In this document: in pieces, positions 19,013 to 27,782 of the stretch
Layout of the letters: every line of letters starts with the position of its first letter
How positions within the stretch are numbered: position 1 is the stretch's first letter
DNA from: Pseudoalteromonas prydzensis
GTDB taxonomy: Bacteria > Pseudomonadota > Gammaproteobacteria > Enterobacterales > Alteromonadaceae
DNA: 59,646 bases
Direction of reading: 5' to 3'
Assembly (NCBI RefSeq): GCF_011050055.1
Contig: NZ_DRGM01000179.1
Coordinates: 1 to 59,646, forward strand
Position numbers and translations under genes: made by a program
Notes under the pieces: generated by a model
What the model was told of the DNA's origin: nothing
Database searches by the model: none
The model's input: only the letters and a program-made list of their open reading frames with translations

Positions 19013-20413
19013 ATGATTTGGCAATTTAAGCCGAGTTTAGTGGTGATGAGTGTGTTGCTGCTCAGTGCATGCAGCAATCAGCTCAACCGAACTGAACGAG
19101 CGCAAGATATCGCAAATACTCCACAGTTGTGGCAACAAGCTGCTACGTCTGCATTAAAGGTTGAAGATAACTGGCTGCAGCAATTAGAAAACCCACAAGT
19201 CTTTTTTCTTGTTGAACAGGCATTAGCAAATAACCAGCAAATTTTACAGTCTGGGTATGATGTTGCAATTAAACAGCAGCAATTAGTTGCCACTGGCGCG
19301 GCGTTGTGGCCGAGTTTAGATTTATCTGCACGTACTAATCGCAGCAAAGATAATCGCCCAGTTAGCTACAATAATGCCAGCTCGACAAATTTAACTCTCA
19401 GCTATGAAATTGATCTATGGGGCAAGTTATCTGATGCAGAGCGTCAAGCTAACCTTGAGTTCTTAGCGGAGCAAGCCAATTTTGAGCAAAGTAAGCAGCG
19501 TTTAGTTGGCGATGTCGTCAGTGGTTGGTTTAATGTGATCAGTGCGCAAAAGCTATTGGCACTGTATCAACAGCGTGAAAAAAACGCTGAGCAAAATTTG
19601 GCAATTATTGAATCGGGTTATCGCCAAGGTTTAAATGATGCGTTAGATGTGTATTTAACACGTAATGAATTAAATACTGAACGTTCGCGGATTGCAGGGC
19701 AAAAAGCGACATTAAACCAAGCTATTCGTACGCTTGAACGGCTAACTGGAGATTATCCAAAAGGGGCCTTAACTGTCGATGCTGAGCTGCCATTATTAGA
19801 TAAACCCATTCCATTAGGTTTACCGTCAGAACTGATTACCCGCAAACCAAGTTTAATCGCCAGTTGGTATCAACTGTTAAGTAGCGATGCTAATTTAGCG
19901 TATGCCCATAAACAACGTTTTCCGAGCTTAGACTTATCCGCAACGTTAGGTGATAGCACTGACCGAGTAAGCGATTTGTTTTCTCCGTCGAGCCTTGCAT
20001 GGTCGCTGGTTGGAAGTATTTCTATGCCACTGTTTGATGCCGGTAGACTAAAGGCAAACGAGGAAGCTGCGCGATTAGCGGTGCTCAGCCAAGAGCAAAA
20101 TTATTTAGCGAGCTTGTACGATGCATTTAATGATGTTGAACAGGCTATTTCGCAAGAACAATCATTACTACAGCGCTACCAAGCAACGCTTAAAGCACAA
20201 GAAAATGCCATTGCAGCTGAGCAATTATCGTTTGAGCAGTATCAAAGTGGTTTAGTTACTTATACCACAGTATTAGATGCACAAGATCGCTCATTTGATG
20301 CGCAAAGCTCAGTTATTGAAATTAAAAACCAGCTAATTATCAACCGTATCAATCTTCATATTGCCCTTGGTGGCGATTTTTCACAGCCAACTAACGGATC
20401 AGCCGAGCAATAA
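19013..20413 (+). CDS. Outer-membrane efflux lipoprotein, TolC/OprM (NodT) family
   Basis: Trimeric outer-membrane exit duct of a tripartite pump. The 466-residue protein has a lipoprotein signal ending LLLSACSN with the lipidation cysteine near residue 20. Two OEP repeats (about 60-245 and 260-455) are rich in long Gln/Ala helices, as expected for the alpha-barrel. First gene of a three-gene operon, with the adaptor starting 2 bases after its stop. No repressor gene is adjacent. Confidence 0.9.
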   Translation: MIWQFKPSLVVMSVLLLSACSNQLNRTERAQDIANTPQLWQQAATSALKVEDNWLQQLENPQVFFLVEQALANNQQILQSGYDVAIKQQQLVATGAALWPSLDLSARTNRSKDNRPVSYNNASSTNLTLSYEIDLWGKLSDAERQANLEFLAEQANFEQSKQRLVGDVVSGWFNVISAQKLLALYQQREKNAEQNLAIIESGYRQGLNDALDVYLTRNELNTERSRIAGQKATLNQAIRTLERLTGDYPKGALTVDAELPLLDKPIPLGLPSELITRKPSLIASWYQLLSSDANLAYAHKQRFPSLDLSATLGDSTDRVSDLFSPSSLAWSLVGSISMPLFDAGRLKANEEAARLAVLSQEQNYLASLYDAFNDVEQAISQEQSLLQRYQATLKAQENAIAAEQLSFEQYQSGLVTYTTVLDAQDRSFDAQSSVIEIKNQLIINRINLHIALGGDFSQPTNGSAEQ

Positions 20414-20415
20414 CA

Positions 20416-21717
20416 ATGAACTTAAAAACCAGAAAAATACTTATCCCTGTTGTGGTGATTGCAGCAACCGCTGCTATCGTTATGTTTATTAAAGGTAATC
20501 CGCCACAAGCTAACCGCTTTGCAGCGCCACCTAAAGCACAAATTAGTGTGGCAGTGCAGCTACTAACACCGCAATCGTATCAAGTGATGATCGATAGTTT
20601 CGGCACCGTAAAACCGCGTACACAAAGTGGCTTAGTTGCCCAAGCATCGGGGCAAATTATCACTGTCAGTGAGCAGTTCCGCGAAGGGGGCTTTTTTGAA
20701 AAAGGTGATGTGTTACTTCAACTTGATGATAGGGATCACCGCGCTGAAGTCAAAGCCGCACAAGCAAATTTATTAACCGTGCAACAGGGCCTGCAAGAAG
20801 AGCAAGCGCGTGGTCGCCAAGCTTTAGTTGATTGGCAGCGTTTAGGTAATGGCGCTCAAGCGAGTAATTTAGTGCTGCGCGAACCACAATTAGCCGCAGC
20901 GCAAGCCCAGGTGCTTGCTGCTCAAGCGCAACTTGAAAAAGCCGAGCTTGATTTAGAACGCACGAAAATTATTGCCCCTTATGCCGGGCGTGTACTTAGT
21001 CGCAGCGTTGATTTAGGGCAAGTGGTGTCTAACAATACCCAGCTTGCGACGATTTATGCCATTGATAGTGTTGAAATTCGTCTACCGATAAAAAATAAAG
21101 ACTTGCCATTTATTAGCTTACCGGAGCAATACCGTGATGGGCAAAAAAATGCATTCAGTTCAAAGGTGCATTTCACCTCAGATTTAGTTGGTAAGCAAAG
21201 CTGGCTTGGACAAATTTCCCGCACTGAAGGGGCGATTGATGAAAGCGCCCAACAACTTTATGTGGTGGCACAAATTAATGATCCATACAAAGCAACCTCG
21301 CAAAACCAATACCCGATCAAAATAGGGCAATATATTAAAGCGCAGATCAGTGGTAAACAGGTAGACGCTGTATTAGTTATTCCTAACAGCACCATTTATC
21401 AAGGTAGTTATGTGTATATTGTTGAGCAAGGCGTATTAAAACGTAAAGAGATCAGCGTAGCATGGCAAAATGCTACCCAAGCGATTATTGCCAGTGGTTT
21501 AACTGCTGGTGAACAGCTAGTACTCACACCGCTTGGCCAAGTTAGTTCGGGCACGCGAGTGAAAGTTATTGGCGAGCCTGCAACCTCAGCAGAGCCGATG
21601 AAAAAACAACGTCCGAGCCGTGAACAGCTCGAAGAAATAGCTAAAAAACAGGGTATTACTGTTGAGCAGTTAGTTGAAAAACGCCGCGCAGCAAGAGCGC
21701 AAGGAGATAAACCATGA
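20416..21717 (+). CDS. RND efflux periplasmic adaptor (membrane fusion protein)
   Basis: 433-residue adaptor that bridges the pump and the outer-membrane duct. It has one N-terminal hydrophobic segment (about 8-25). A split lipoyl/barrel-sandwich domain (VAQASGQIITVSE and IIAPYAGRVLSRSVDLGQVV) flanks an Ala/Gln-rich hairpin (about 110-180). Beta-barrel and membrane-proximal domains follow. The C-terminus is an unusual basic helix (about 385-433). Its stop overlaps the permease start (ATGA). Confidence 0.92.
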   Translation: MNLKTRKILIPVVVIAATAAIVMFIKGNPPQANRFAAPPKAQISVAVQLLTPQSYQVMIDSFGTVKPRTQSGLVAQASGQIITVSEQFREGGFFEKGDVLLQLDDRDHRAEVKAAQANLLTVQQGLQEEQARGRQALVDWQRLGNGAQASNLVLREPQLAAAQAQVLAAQAQLEKAELDLERTKIIAPYAGRVLSRSVDLGQVVSNNTQLATIYAIDSVEIRLPIKNKDLPFISLPEQYRDGQKNAFSSKVHFTSDLVGKQSWLGQISRTEGAIDESAQQLYVVAQINDPYKATSQNQYPIKIGQYIKAQISGKQVDAVLVIPNSTIYQGSYVYIVEQGVLKRKEISVAWQNATQAIIASGLTAGEQLVLTPLGQVSSGTRVKVIGEPATSAEPMKKQRPSREQLEEIAKKQGITVEQLVEKRRAARAQGDKP

Positions 21718-24700
21718 TCGCTTGGTTTACCAAAAATCATGTTGCAGCTAATTTATTGCTGATCAGCATTGTATTTGTGGGTTTATTTAGTTTAACCACG
21801 CAAATACCGCTGGAAGTATTTCCTTCCTTTGAAACCGATCGTATCAGCGTCAGCGTATCATTACGTGGCTCAACGCCTGAAGATGTGGAGCAAGGGGTGA
21901 CTATTCGTATTGAAGAGTCAGTGCAAGATTTAGAAGGGATCAAACAGATCTCAAGTCGCTCTTCAGAAGGCTCTGCCTCGGTCAGCATTGAAGTTGAAAG
22001 CGGTTATGATCCACGGGAGTTATTAGCCGATATAAAAAGTCGGGTTGATGCGATCAATACCTTTCCAGTTGATGCCGAAAAGCCAGTTGTTGCCCTTGCA
22101 GAGCGTAAACGCGAAGTAATCGCTGTCACCGTTGCCAGCGATTATGGTGAAAAAGAAACCCGCGAATACGCCGAGCAAGTGCGAGATCAATTACTACGTT
22201 TACCGAGCGTGACGCAAGTTGAGTTAAGTGGTGTACGTGATTACGAGTTAGCCATTGAAGTAAGCCAAGATACTTTACGCCAATATAGTTTAAGTTTAAG
22301 TGATATTTCGCGAGCCATTTCCAACTCAAGCTCAGACATCTCAGCGGGGAATTTAAAAACCGAGGGCGGCGACGTACTCATTCGCTCTAAAGGCCAAGCT
22401 TACCGCAAAGACGAATTTGCCCAAGTTGTGATAAAACACCAAAGCGATGGCACCATTATTCGGCTGGGTGATATCGCTAAAATCAGTGATGACTTTGAAG
22501 AAACCCCAGTGCGGACACGCTTTAATGGTAAGCAAGCTGCGTTTATTGACGTATATCGAATTGGTCCACAAAGTGCTATCACCGTGGCGGATGAAGTTAA
22601 AGAATTCATTGAAAAGCAACAAGCTAATTTGCCAATGGGGTTTGAGCTAAGTTATTGGGACGATGATTCAGAGTTGGTTAAAAGCCGTATTGCCACACTC
22701 ACCACTAATGCCCTGCAAGGCGGTATTTTAGTGTTGGCATTACTGACGTTATTTTTACGGCCGGCCATCGCATTTTGGGTGTTTATTGGTATTCCTGTGT
22801 CGTTTATGGGCGCTTTTATAGCGATGCCATTGTTTGGTGTAACACTGAACATTATGAGTTTATTTGGTTTTATTTTAGTACTGGGGATTGTTGTTGATGA
22901 TGCCATTGTTACTGGCGAAAATGTTTACACTCATTTAAAAACCGCTGAATCCGGTGAACAAGCGGCTATTCGTGGTACCCAAGAAGTGGCAACGCCGGTA
23001 ACGTTTGGGGTTTTAACCACGGTTGCGGCATTTTTACCGCTGGCATTTATTGAAGGCAGCCGCGGCGCGTTATTTGCGCAAATTCCGGTGGTGGTGATCC
23101 CCGTTTTATTATTCTCGTTAATTGAATCTAAGTTCGTGTTACCGGCGCATTTAAAATATATCAAATTACGTCATCAAAAAGGCGAGCCCTCAACGTTTGA
23201 TAAATTTCAACAGCGTTTTGCTGATGGTTTTGAGCATGCAATTTTGAAATACTATCAGCCTATTTTGAATCTAGCTTTGCGGCATAAATTAGCCACGGTG
23301 AGTTTGTTTGTTGGTATTTTCTTGATCATTTTAACCATGATCACCAGCGGCTGGACTAAGTTTATTTTCTTTCCACGTATTCCAAGCGAAACGGTACGGG
23401 TTAACTTAACCTTGCCAACGGGGACACCGTTTGAAGTAACCAATAAGTATGTAATTGATATGTCAGATAAAGCACGTCAATTACAAGATAAGTACCGCGA
23501 CCAAGAAAGCGGTGAAAGTGTTATTTTAAATATACTCGCCACCACAGGCGGGCGCGGTGGGGCGTCTAACTCTGGCAGTGTTCGTTTTGAAATTACGCCT
23601 GCTGAAAAGCGTGACTCTGATATTGGTTCGCGGGAGCTTGCCAGCGAATGGCGAGACTTAATTGGTATTATCCCAGGCGCTGAGAGCTTAACCTTTAGAG
23701 CCGAAATTGGCCGCAGTTCAGACCCTATTGATGTGCAACTTAACGCAACATCGTTAACAACCTTGCAAGAAGTGGCAGAGCATGTGAAAGCTCGCTTGGC
23801 GACTTACCCAACGGTATTTGATATTGCCGATAGCATGTCTGACGGTAAAGAAGAGTTACAAATCGAGCTGACAGAGCAAGCCCTTGCACTGGGGTTAAAC
23901 CGTGTTGACGTGTCTCAACAAGTACGTAATTCATTTTTTGGTGCACAAGCGCAGCGCATTCAACGTGGCCGCGATGATGTGCGAGTGATGGTGCGTTTAC
24001 CACTTGAAGAGCGCCGCTCAGTCGCTGATCTAAAAGATATTTTAATTAATTTACCTGACGGTGGCACTGTGCCTTTATCGCATGTTGCTAAGCTTGTGCC
24101 AGGGCAGAGTCCTTCATCGATTAATCGCATTGATCGCTACCGTACCTTGAATGTTACCGCTGATATAGAAAAAGAAAACACCAATATGACGGTGCTCCAA
24201 GCCGATTTAAAAATTTACCTCGATGAGCTTGTGCAGCAATACCCAGGTGTTAGTCACTCACTCGAAGGTGAAGCTAAAGAGCAACGAGAGTCATTTGGTT
24301 CACTCGCGTGGGCATTGGTATTTGTGTTTTTTATCATTTATGGCTTATTGGCGATCCCGTTTAAATCTTACTTACAACCCTTAATCGTTATGAGTGTGAT
24401 CCCATTTGGCATGATAGGTGCCGTGGTAGGACACTGGATTATGGGAATGGAATTAACCATTATGAGCCTGCTTGGGATGTTGGCCCTGATCGGTGTTGTG
24501 GTGAATGACTCACTCGTATTAGTTGATTTTATTAATAAAAAACGCAGTGAAGGCGGCGAGTTACTGGATGCGATCAAAATGGCTGGCGCATCTCGTTTTC
24601 GCCCCGTGATGCTAACCAGTTTAACCACCTTTATTGGCTTAATGCCACTGCTGTTTGAAAAGGCAACACAAGCGCAATTTTTGATCCCCATGGCGGTGAG

Positions 24701-24797
24701 CCTTGGTTTTGGGATTATTTTTGCAACTTTTATCACCTTGTTGTTGGTGCCCGTTAATTACTTATTGATGGAGCGAGTGCAAGGTTGGTTTAAATAA
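21714..24797 (+). CDS. RND multidrug efflux permease, AcrB-like
   Basis: 1027-residue inner-membrane proton/drug antiporter. It has the duplicated RND layout: TM1 at about 12-30, a large periplasmic loop (35-330), TM2-6 including GIVVDDAIVTGENVYTH with the paired proton-relay aspartates near residue 400, a second periplasmic loop (about 560-860), and TM8-12 including the GVVVNDSLVLVDF relay counterpart. The substrate is not readable from sequence. With the two upstream genes it makes a complete pump. Confidence 0.93.
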   Translation: MIAWFTKNHVAANLLLISIVFVGLFSLTTQIPLEVFPSFETDRISVSVSLRGSTPEDVEQGVTIRIEESVQDLEGIKQISSRSSEGSASVSIEVESGYDPRELLADIKSRVDAINTFPVDAEKPVVALAERKREVIAVTVASDYGEKETREYAEQVRDQLLRLPSVTQVELSGVRDYELAIEVSQDTLRQYSLSLSDISRAISNSSSDISAGNLKTEGGDVLIRSKGQAYRKDEFAQVVIKHQSDGTIIRLGDIAKISDDFEETPVRTRFNGKQAAFIDVYRIGPQSAITVADEVKEFIEKQQANLPMGFELSYWDDDSELVKSRIATLTTNALQGGILVLALLTLFLRPAIAFWVFIGIPVSFMGAFIAMPLFGVTLNIMSLFGFILVLGIVVDDAIVTGENVYTHLKTAESGEQAAIRGTQEVATPVTFGVLTTVAAFLPLAFIEGSRGALFAQIPVVVIPVLLFSLIESKFVLPAHLKYIKLRHQKGEPSTFDKFQQRFADGFEHAILKYYQPILNLALRHKLATVSLFVGIFLIILTMITSGWTKFIFFPRIPSETVRVNLTLPTGTPFEVTNKYVIDMSDKARQLQDKYRDQESGESVILNILATTGGRGGASNSGSVRFEITPAEKRDSDIGSRELASEWRDLIGIIPGAESLTFRAEIGRSSDPIDVQLNATSLTTLQEVAEHVKARLATYPTVFDIADSMSDGKEELQIELTEQALALGLNRVDVSQQVRNSFFGAQAQRIQRGRDDVRVMVRLPLEERRSVADLKDILINLPDGGTVPLSHVAKLVPGQSPSSINRIDRYRTLNVTADIEKENTNMTVLQADLKIYLDELVQQYPGVSHSLEGEAKEQRESFGSLAWALVFVFFIIYGLLAIPFKSYLQPLIVMSVIPFGMIGAVVGHWIMGMELTIMSLLGMLALIGVVVNDSLVLVDFINKKRSEGGELLDAIKMAGASRFRPVMLTSLTTFIGLMPLLFEKATQAQFLIPMAVSLGFGIIFATFITLLLVPVNYLLMERVQGWFK

Positions 24798-24803
24798 ATA
24801 ATA

Positions 24804-24833
24804 AATACCCACAGCTTTTGAGCTGTGGGTATT
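24804..24833 (+). terminator. Hairpin after the RND operon
   Basis: Perfect 13-bp stem AATACCCACAGCT with loop TTTG. No T-run follows on the plus strand, so it may be a weak terminator or an mRNA 3' barrier. Confidence 0.55.
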
Positions 24834-24910
24834 ACTACGAAAATTTCTCAAACTATTTTTTCACGCTGAGGTAAACTAACCGCAAAGTAGTTAAATTCAA
24901 AGGCTTCAAT

Positions 24911-26263
24911 ATGATTGAATACCCGATTGATCAACTCCCGCAGCTTATCGATGAGCTTCTGCAATGTGATACCACAGAACGTAAAAACAAGCTGTTAGCC
25001 GACGCTAAAGAAATTCTCTCAACTGAACATTTATCATTATTGTTTGAAGCCTTGCCAAAAGAGCAACGTTTAGATATTTGGCAGCTGCTAGATGAAGATA
25101 CCCAACACGAAATATTTATTAATTTAGGCGCGGATAGTTGTCGTTGGTTACTACAGTCACTGGACGAAGCTGATGGCTTTAAACTACTCGATGAAGTGAG
25201 TGTTGAAGAGTTACTAGAACTCGAAGAGATCATTCCTGAGCGTTTTGTTGAATATGCTCGCCGTCAGTTAGATGAAGTACAAACTAAGCAGTACCAACTA
25301 GCACAGCAATATAACCCGGAGCAATTAGGTCACTGGCTTGATTTTGATGCCATTAAAGTATCGGAAAAGCTAACCGTTGCGGGCGCTCGTAAAATCCTGC
25401 AAAAAGGTTTACCTCAGTATACTGAAGTGATTTATTTAGTAAGTCGTAAAGGCACCTTGATTGGTGAAGTGCCGGTTAATGCATTATTTAAAGCTCAGGA
25501 TTCAGATACTTTATTAAGTTTTGCCGAGCACGATATCGCCTCATTGCACGCCGATGATGACTTATACGAAGCGGCTGAAGTGGTGATCCACAGCGAAAGA
25601 ATGGCGATGCCAGTAGTGAATGTAGATAACAAACTACTTGGCCGCTTAAAAGTCACCTCAGCCTACAAATTACGTCAAGAAGTAACCGATGAAGCTGCAG
25701 CTAAAGCGGGTGGTTTACGAGAGGATGAAGACTTATTTGCCAGCGTTCGCAAAAGTGCGAAAAACCGCGGAATTTGGTTAGGTATTAATTTAGCAACCGC
25801 TTTTTTAGCATCCTGGTTTATTGGTTTGTTTGGCGCCACGATTGAACAAGTTGTTGCACTTGCGGTATTAATGCCGGTGGTGGCTTCAATGGGCGGCATT
25901 GCTGGTAGTCAAACACTTACCGTTATCGTGCGCGGTTTAGCGCTTGGTCAGGTAACTGATTCAAACCGCAAAGCGTTACTTAAAAAAGAGCTCAGGGTTG
26001 GTGCGGTAAATGGCTGTGTATGGGCTATGGTTATAGGTGTACTTACCTATGTGTGGTTTAGTGATGTGATGCTCAGTATTACTATCACAGTGGCTATTTT
26101 GCTCAATCTGATTGCTGCGTCTTTATCTGGCGTGGTGATCCCGTCGATTTTAGATAAAATGAAAATCGATCCTGCGTTATCAGGCTCAGTAATTTTAACA
26201 ACGGTGACCGACATCGTTGGCTTTGTGACTTTCTTAGGGTTAGGTAGTTTATTACTACTTTAG
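24911..26263 (+). CDS. mgtE: Magnesium transporter MgtE
   Basis: Homodimeric Mg2+ channel of the inner membrane. The 450 residues follow the family order: MgtE N-domain with superhelical repeats (about 20-130), paired CBS domains (135-255) that sense cytosolic Mg2+, a plug helix, and five transmembrane helices (about 285-450) including the conserved PVVASMGGIAGSQT pore segment. AAAGG precedes the ATG. It appears to be transcribed alone. Confidence 0.95.
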   Translation: MIEYPIDQLPQLIDELLQCDTTERKNKLLADAKEILSTEHLSLLFEALPKEQRLDIWQLLDEDTQHEIFINLGADSCRWLLQSLDEADGFKLLDEVSVEELLELEEIIPERFVEYARRQLDEVQTKQYQLAQQYNPEQLGHWLDFDAIKVSEKLTVAGARKILQKGLPQYTEVIYLVSRKGTLIGEVPVNALFKAQDSDTLLSFAEHDIASLHADDDLYEAAEVVIHSERMAMPVVNVDNKLLGRLKVTSAYKLRQEVTDEAAAKAGGLREDEDLFASVRKSAKNRGIWLGINLATAFLASWFIGLFGATIEQVVALAVLMPVVASMGGIAGSQTLTVIVRGLALGQVTDSNRKALLKKELRVGAVNGCVWAMVIGVLTYVWFSDVMLSITITVAILLNLIAASLSGVVIPSILDKMKIDPALSGSVILTTVTDIVGFVTFLGLGSLLLL

Positions 26264-26428
26264 TGTGCGAAGTATGACAATTTCCACTGGCACTTGATTG
26301 ATTTCAGTTTTATTTCTGTTATGTGAATCTTTAGTGAAGAACTGGTTGGCGCATATCATCTGGTTCTTTTTTATCATAAAGTACAGCTCTCGTAGTAGCG
26401 AGTTACATAATTAAAAAGGAAATACTCA

Positions 26429-26566
26429 ATGTCAAAGAAACCAGCTAAAGCAATCAGTAAAGAAGTAAAATCGATTAAAAAAGAAATCAGTGCTCGTAAA
26501 GATAAAGTCGCAAAACAAAAAGCTAAAATAGGTAAGCTTAAAAAAGCGCTGAAAAAAGCAGCTTAA
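26429..26566 (+). CDS. Lysine-rich 45-residue miniprotein
   Basis: An unrecognised small gene. ATG at 26429 is preceded by AAAAAGGA at a good distance. The product has 17 lysines among 45 residues and ends KLKKALKKAA. It reads as one amphipathic, possibly coiled-coil helix (KSIKKEISARKDKVAKQKAK) with no signal peptide. Such basic helices can bind nucleic acid, but nothing in the sequence proves it. It sits alone between mgtE and the TPR gene. Confidence 0.65.
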   Translation: MSKKPAKAISKEVKSIKKEISARKDKVAKQKAKIGKLKKALKKAA

Positions 26567-26795
26567 TCTAAAATACTGCTGTGTGACCAGTTATTCAGCG
26601 TCATCAGTGATGGTATATAGATATACCTTTCAAATGCTTAGGCAATTATAATTTTTTTGTAATTGCCAAGTCTGTTTATTACCTCTATTTTTAGCACGTT
26701 ATAATTTGCTGTTGCGTAATACTTGTTAATATTTTTATGCAAATATGTTTTAATCTATGTTCGTCTTGACTGCATTAAGCGTTTACTTAGACCTT

Positions 26796-27713
26796 ATGAT
26801 AAAAACTTTTTGTGTACTCACTATTTTAGTGTGGATTTTTCCTGCCAGCATGTATGCATCTGAACACTTTAGTGATCACGAGCAGTTTTGCCAGCAGCAA
26901 CCAGATAAAAAATGTTTAACGTATATTAATGAACATATAGCGTCTTCGGATCTAAATTCAACACACTGGTATAAGGCTAACTCTTATTTATTTGATTATT
27001 ACTATGATAAAAATGACTTTGAAGCCTTGAAAGCCATAGTTGAGCCATTTGCAGATCGAGATGATTTACCTAAAGTTTTTAAAGTTCAAACTTACTTCTA
27101 TTACGCCAAAGCGTTACGTTATTATAATGATGACGAGCGTGCAAAAATATACGCAACCAAGGCTTTTGACGATATACAACAAATGTATGAATCGTTTTCT
27201 GATCCAATGCGGATGCTAGAGTTGGCTAATTTACAGTATGTTTTTGGTAATAAAGAAACCGCTTTTCAAATGCTGCTAAAAACAGAGCGAAAATTTGGTA
27301 AAAGTAAAGATCCCATTTTTAACTTTGAATTACATTCAAACAAAGCAAATACCTATCATGGTTTTGGTGATCTAGAAAATGCCAAAAAGAGTAGAAAGCA
27401 AGCTCTCGACTGGATTTATCCAACCCAACATCAAAATAAAATTATTGTTGCGCAAGGCAATTTAGCACGCACTTATCAGCTGCTCGCAGAGTATGATCTT
27501 GCTATTAAGTACTATGTTGACTCGTTAAGTTATATGGTTGATGGCAGCGATGATATTACTAAAGCTGCGCATACATTAAGGCTGGCAGAAATATGCTGGC
27601 AAGCAAAAGATAATCAGCAGGCCATTAAGTGGTTTAAAGCGGTTAAAGAGAGTGATTTAAATCGTTATCATAAAAAGGTCTATGAACAATTGGCGACAGT
27701 TTTAGCGTTGTAA
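26796..27713 (+). CDS. Exported TPR-like protein, function unknown
   Basis: About 305 residues with a signal peptide (MIKTFCVLTILVWIFPAS, cut near MYAS). Helix-turn-helix repeats of TPR type run from about residue 40 to the end, for example ALRYYNDDERAKIYATKAF and AEYDLAIKYYVDSL. An in-frame ATG at 26757 would add 13 residues. Neither start has a clear ribosome site, but the shorter form gives a normal signal peptide. It resembles the periplasmic sensor halves of tetratricopeptide GGDEF or kinase proteins but lacks any output domain. Confidence 0.7.
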   Translation: MIKTFCVLTILVWIFPASMYASEHFSDHEQFCQQQPDKKCLTYINEHIASSDLNSTHWYKANSYLFDYYYDKNDFEALKAIVEPFADRDDLPKVFKVQTYFYYAKALRYYNDDERAKIYATKAFDDIQQMYESFSDPMRMLELANLQYVFGNKETAFQMLLKTERKFGKSKDPIFNFELHSNKANTYHGFGDLENAKKSRKQALDWIYPTQHQNKIIVAQGNLARTYQLLAEYDLAIKYYVDSLSYMVDGSDDITKAAHTLRLAEICWQAKDNQQAIKWFKAVKESDLNRYHKKVYEQLATVLAL

Positions 27714-27739
27714 CGATTGTAATAACTATGCACCCTCGG

Positions 27740-27776
27740 TAACTACGGCCCATATTTATACGGGCCGTAGTTATTT
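27740..27776. terminator. Bidirectional terminator between convergent genes
   Basis: 12-bp stem TAACTACGGCCC / GGGCCGTAGTTA (27740-27751, 27762-27773) with a 10-base loop, followed by TTTGTTT. It lies between the stop codons of the TPR gene (+) and the TonB receptor (-). Confidence 0.75.
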
Positions 27777-27782
27777 GTTTAA

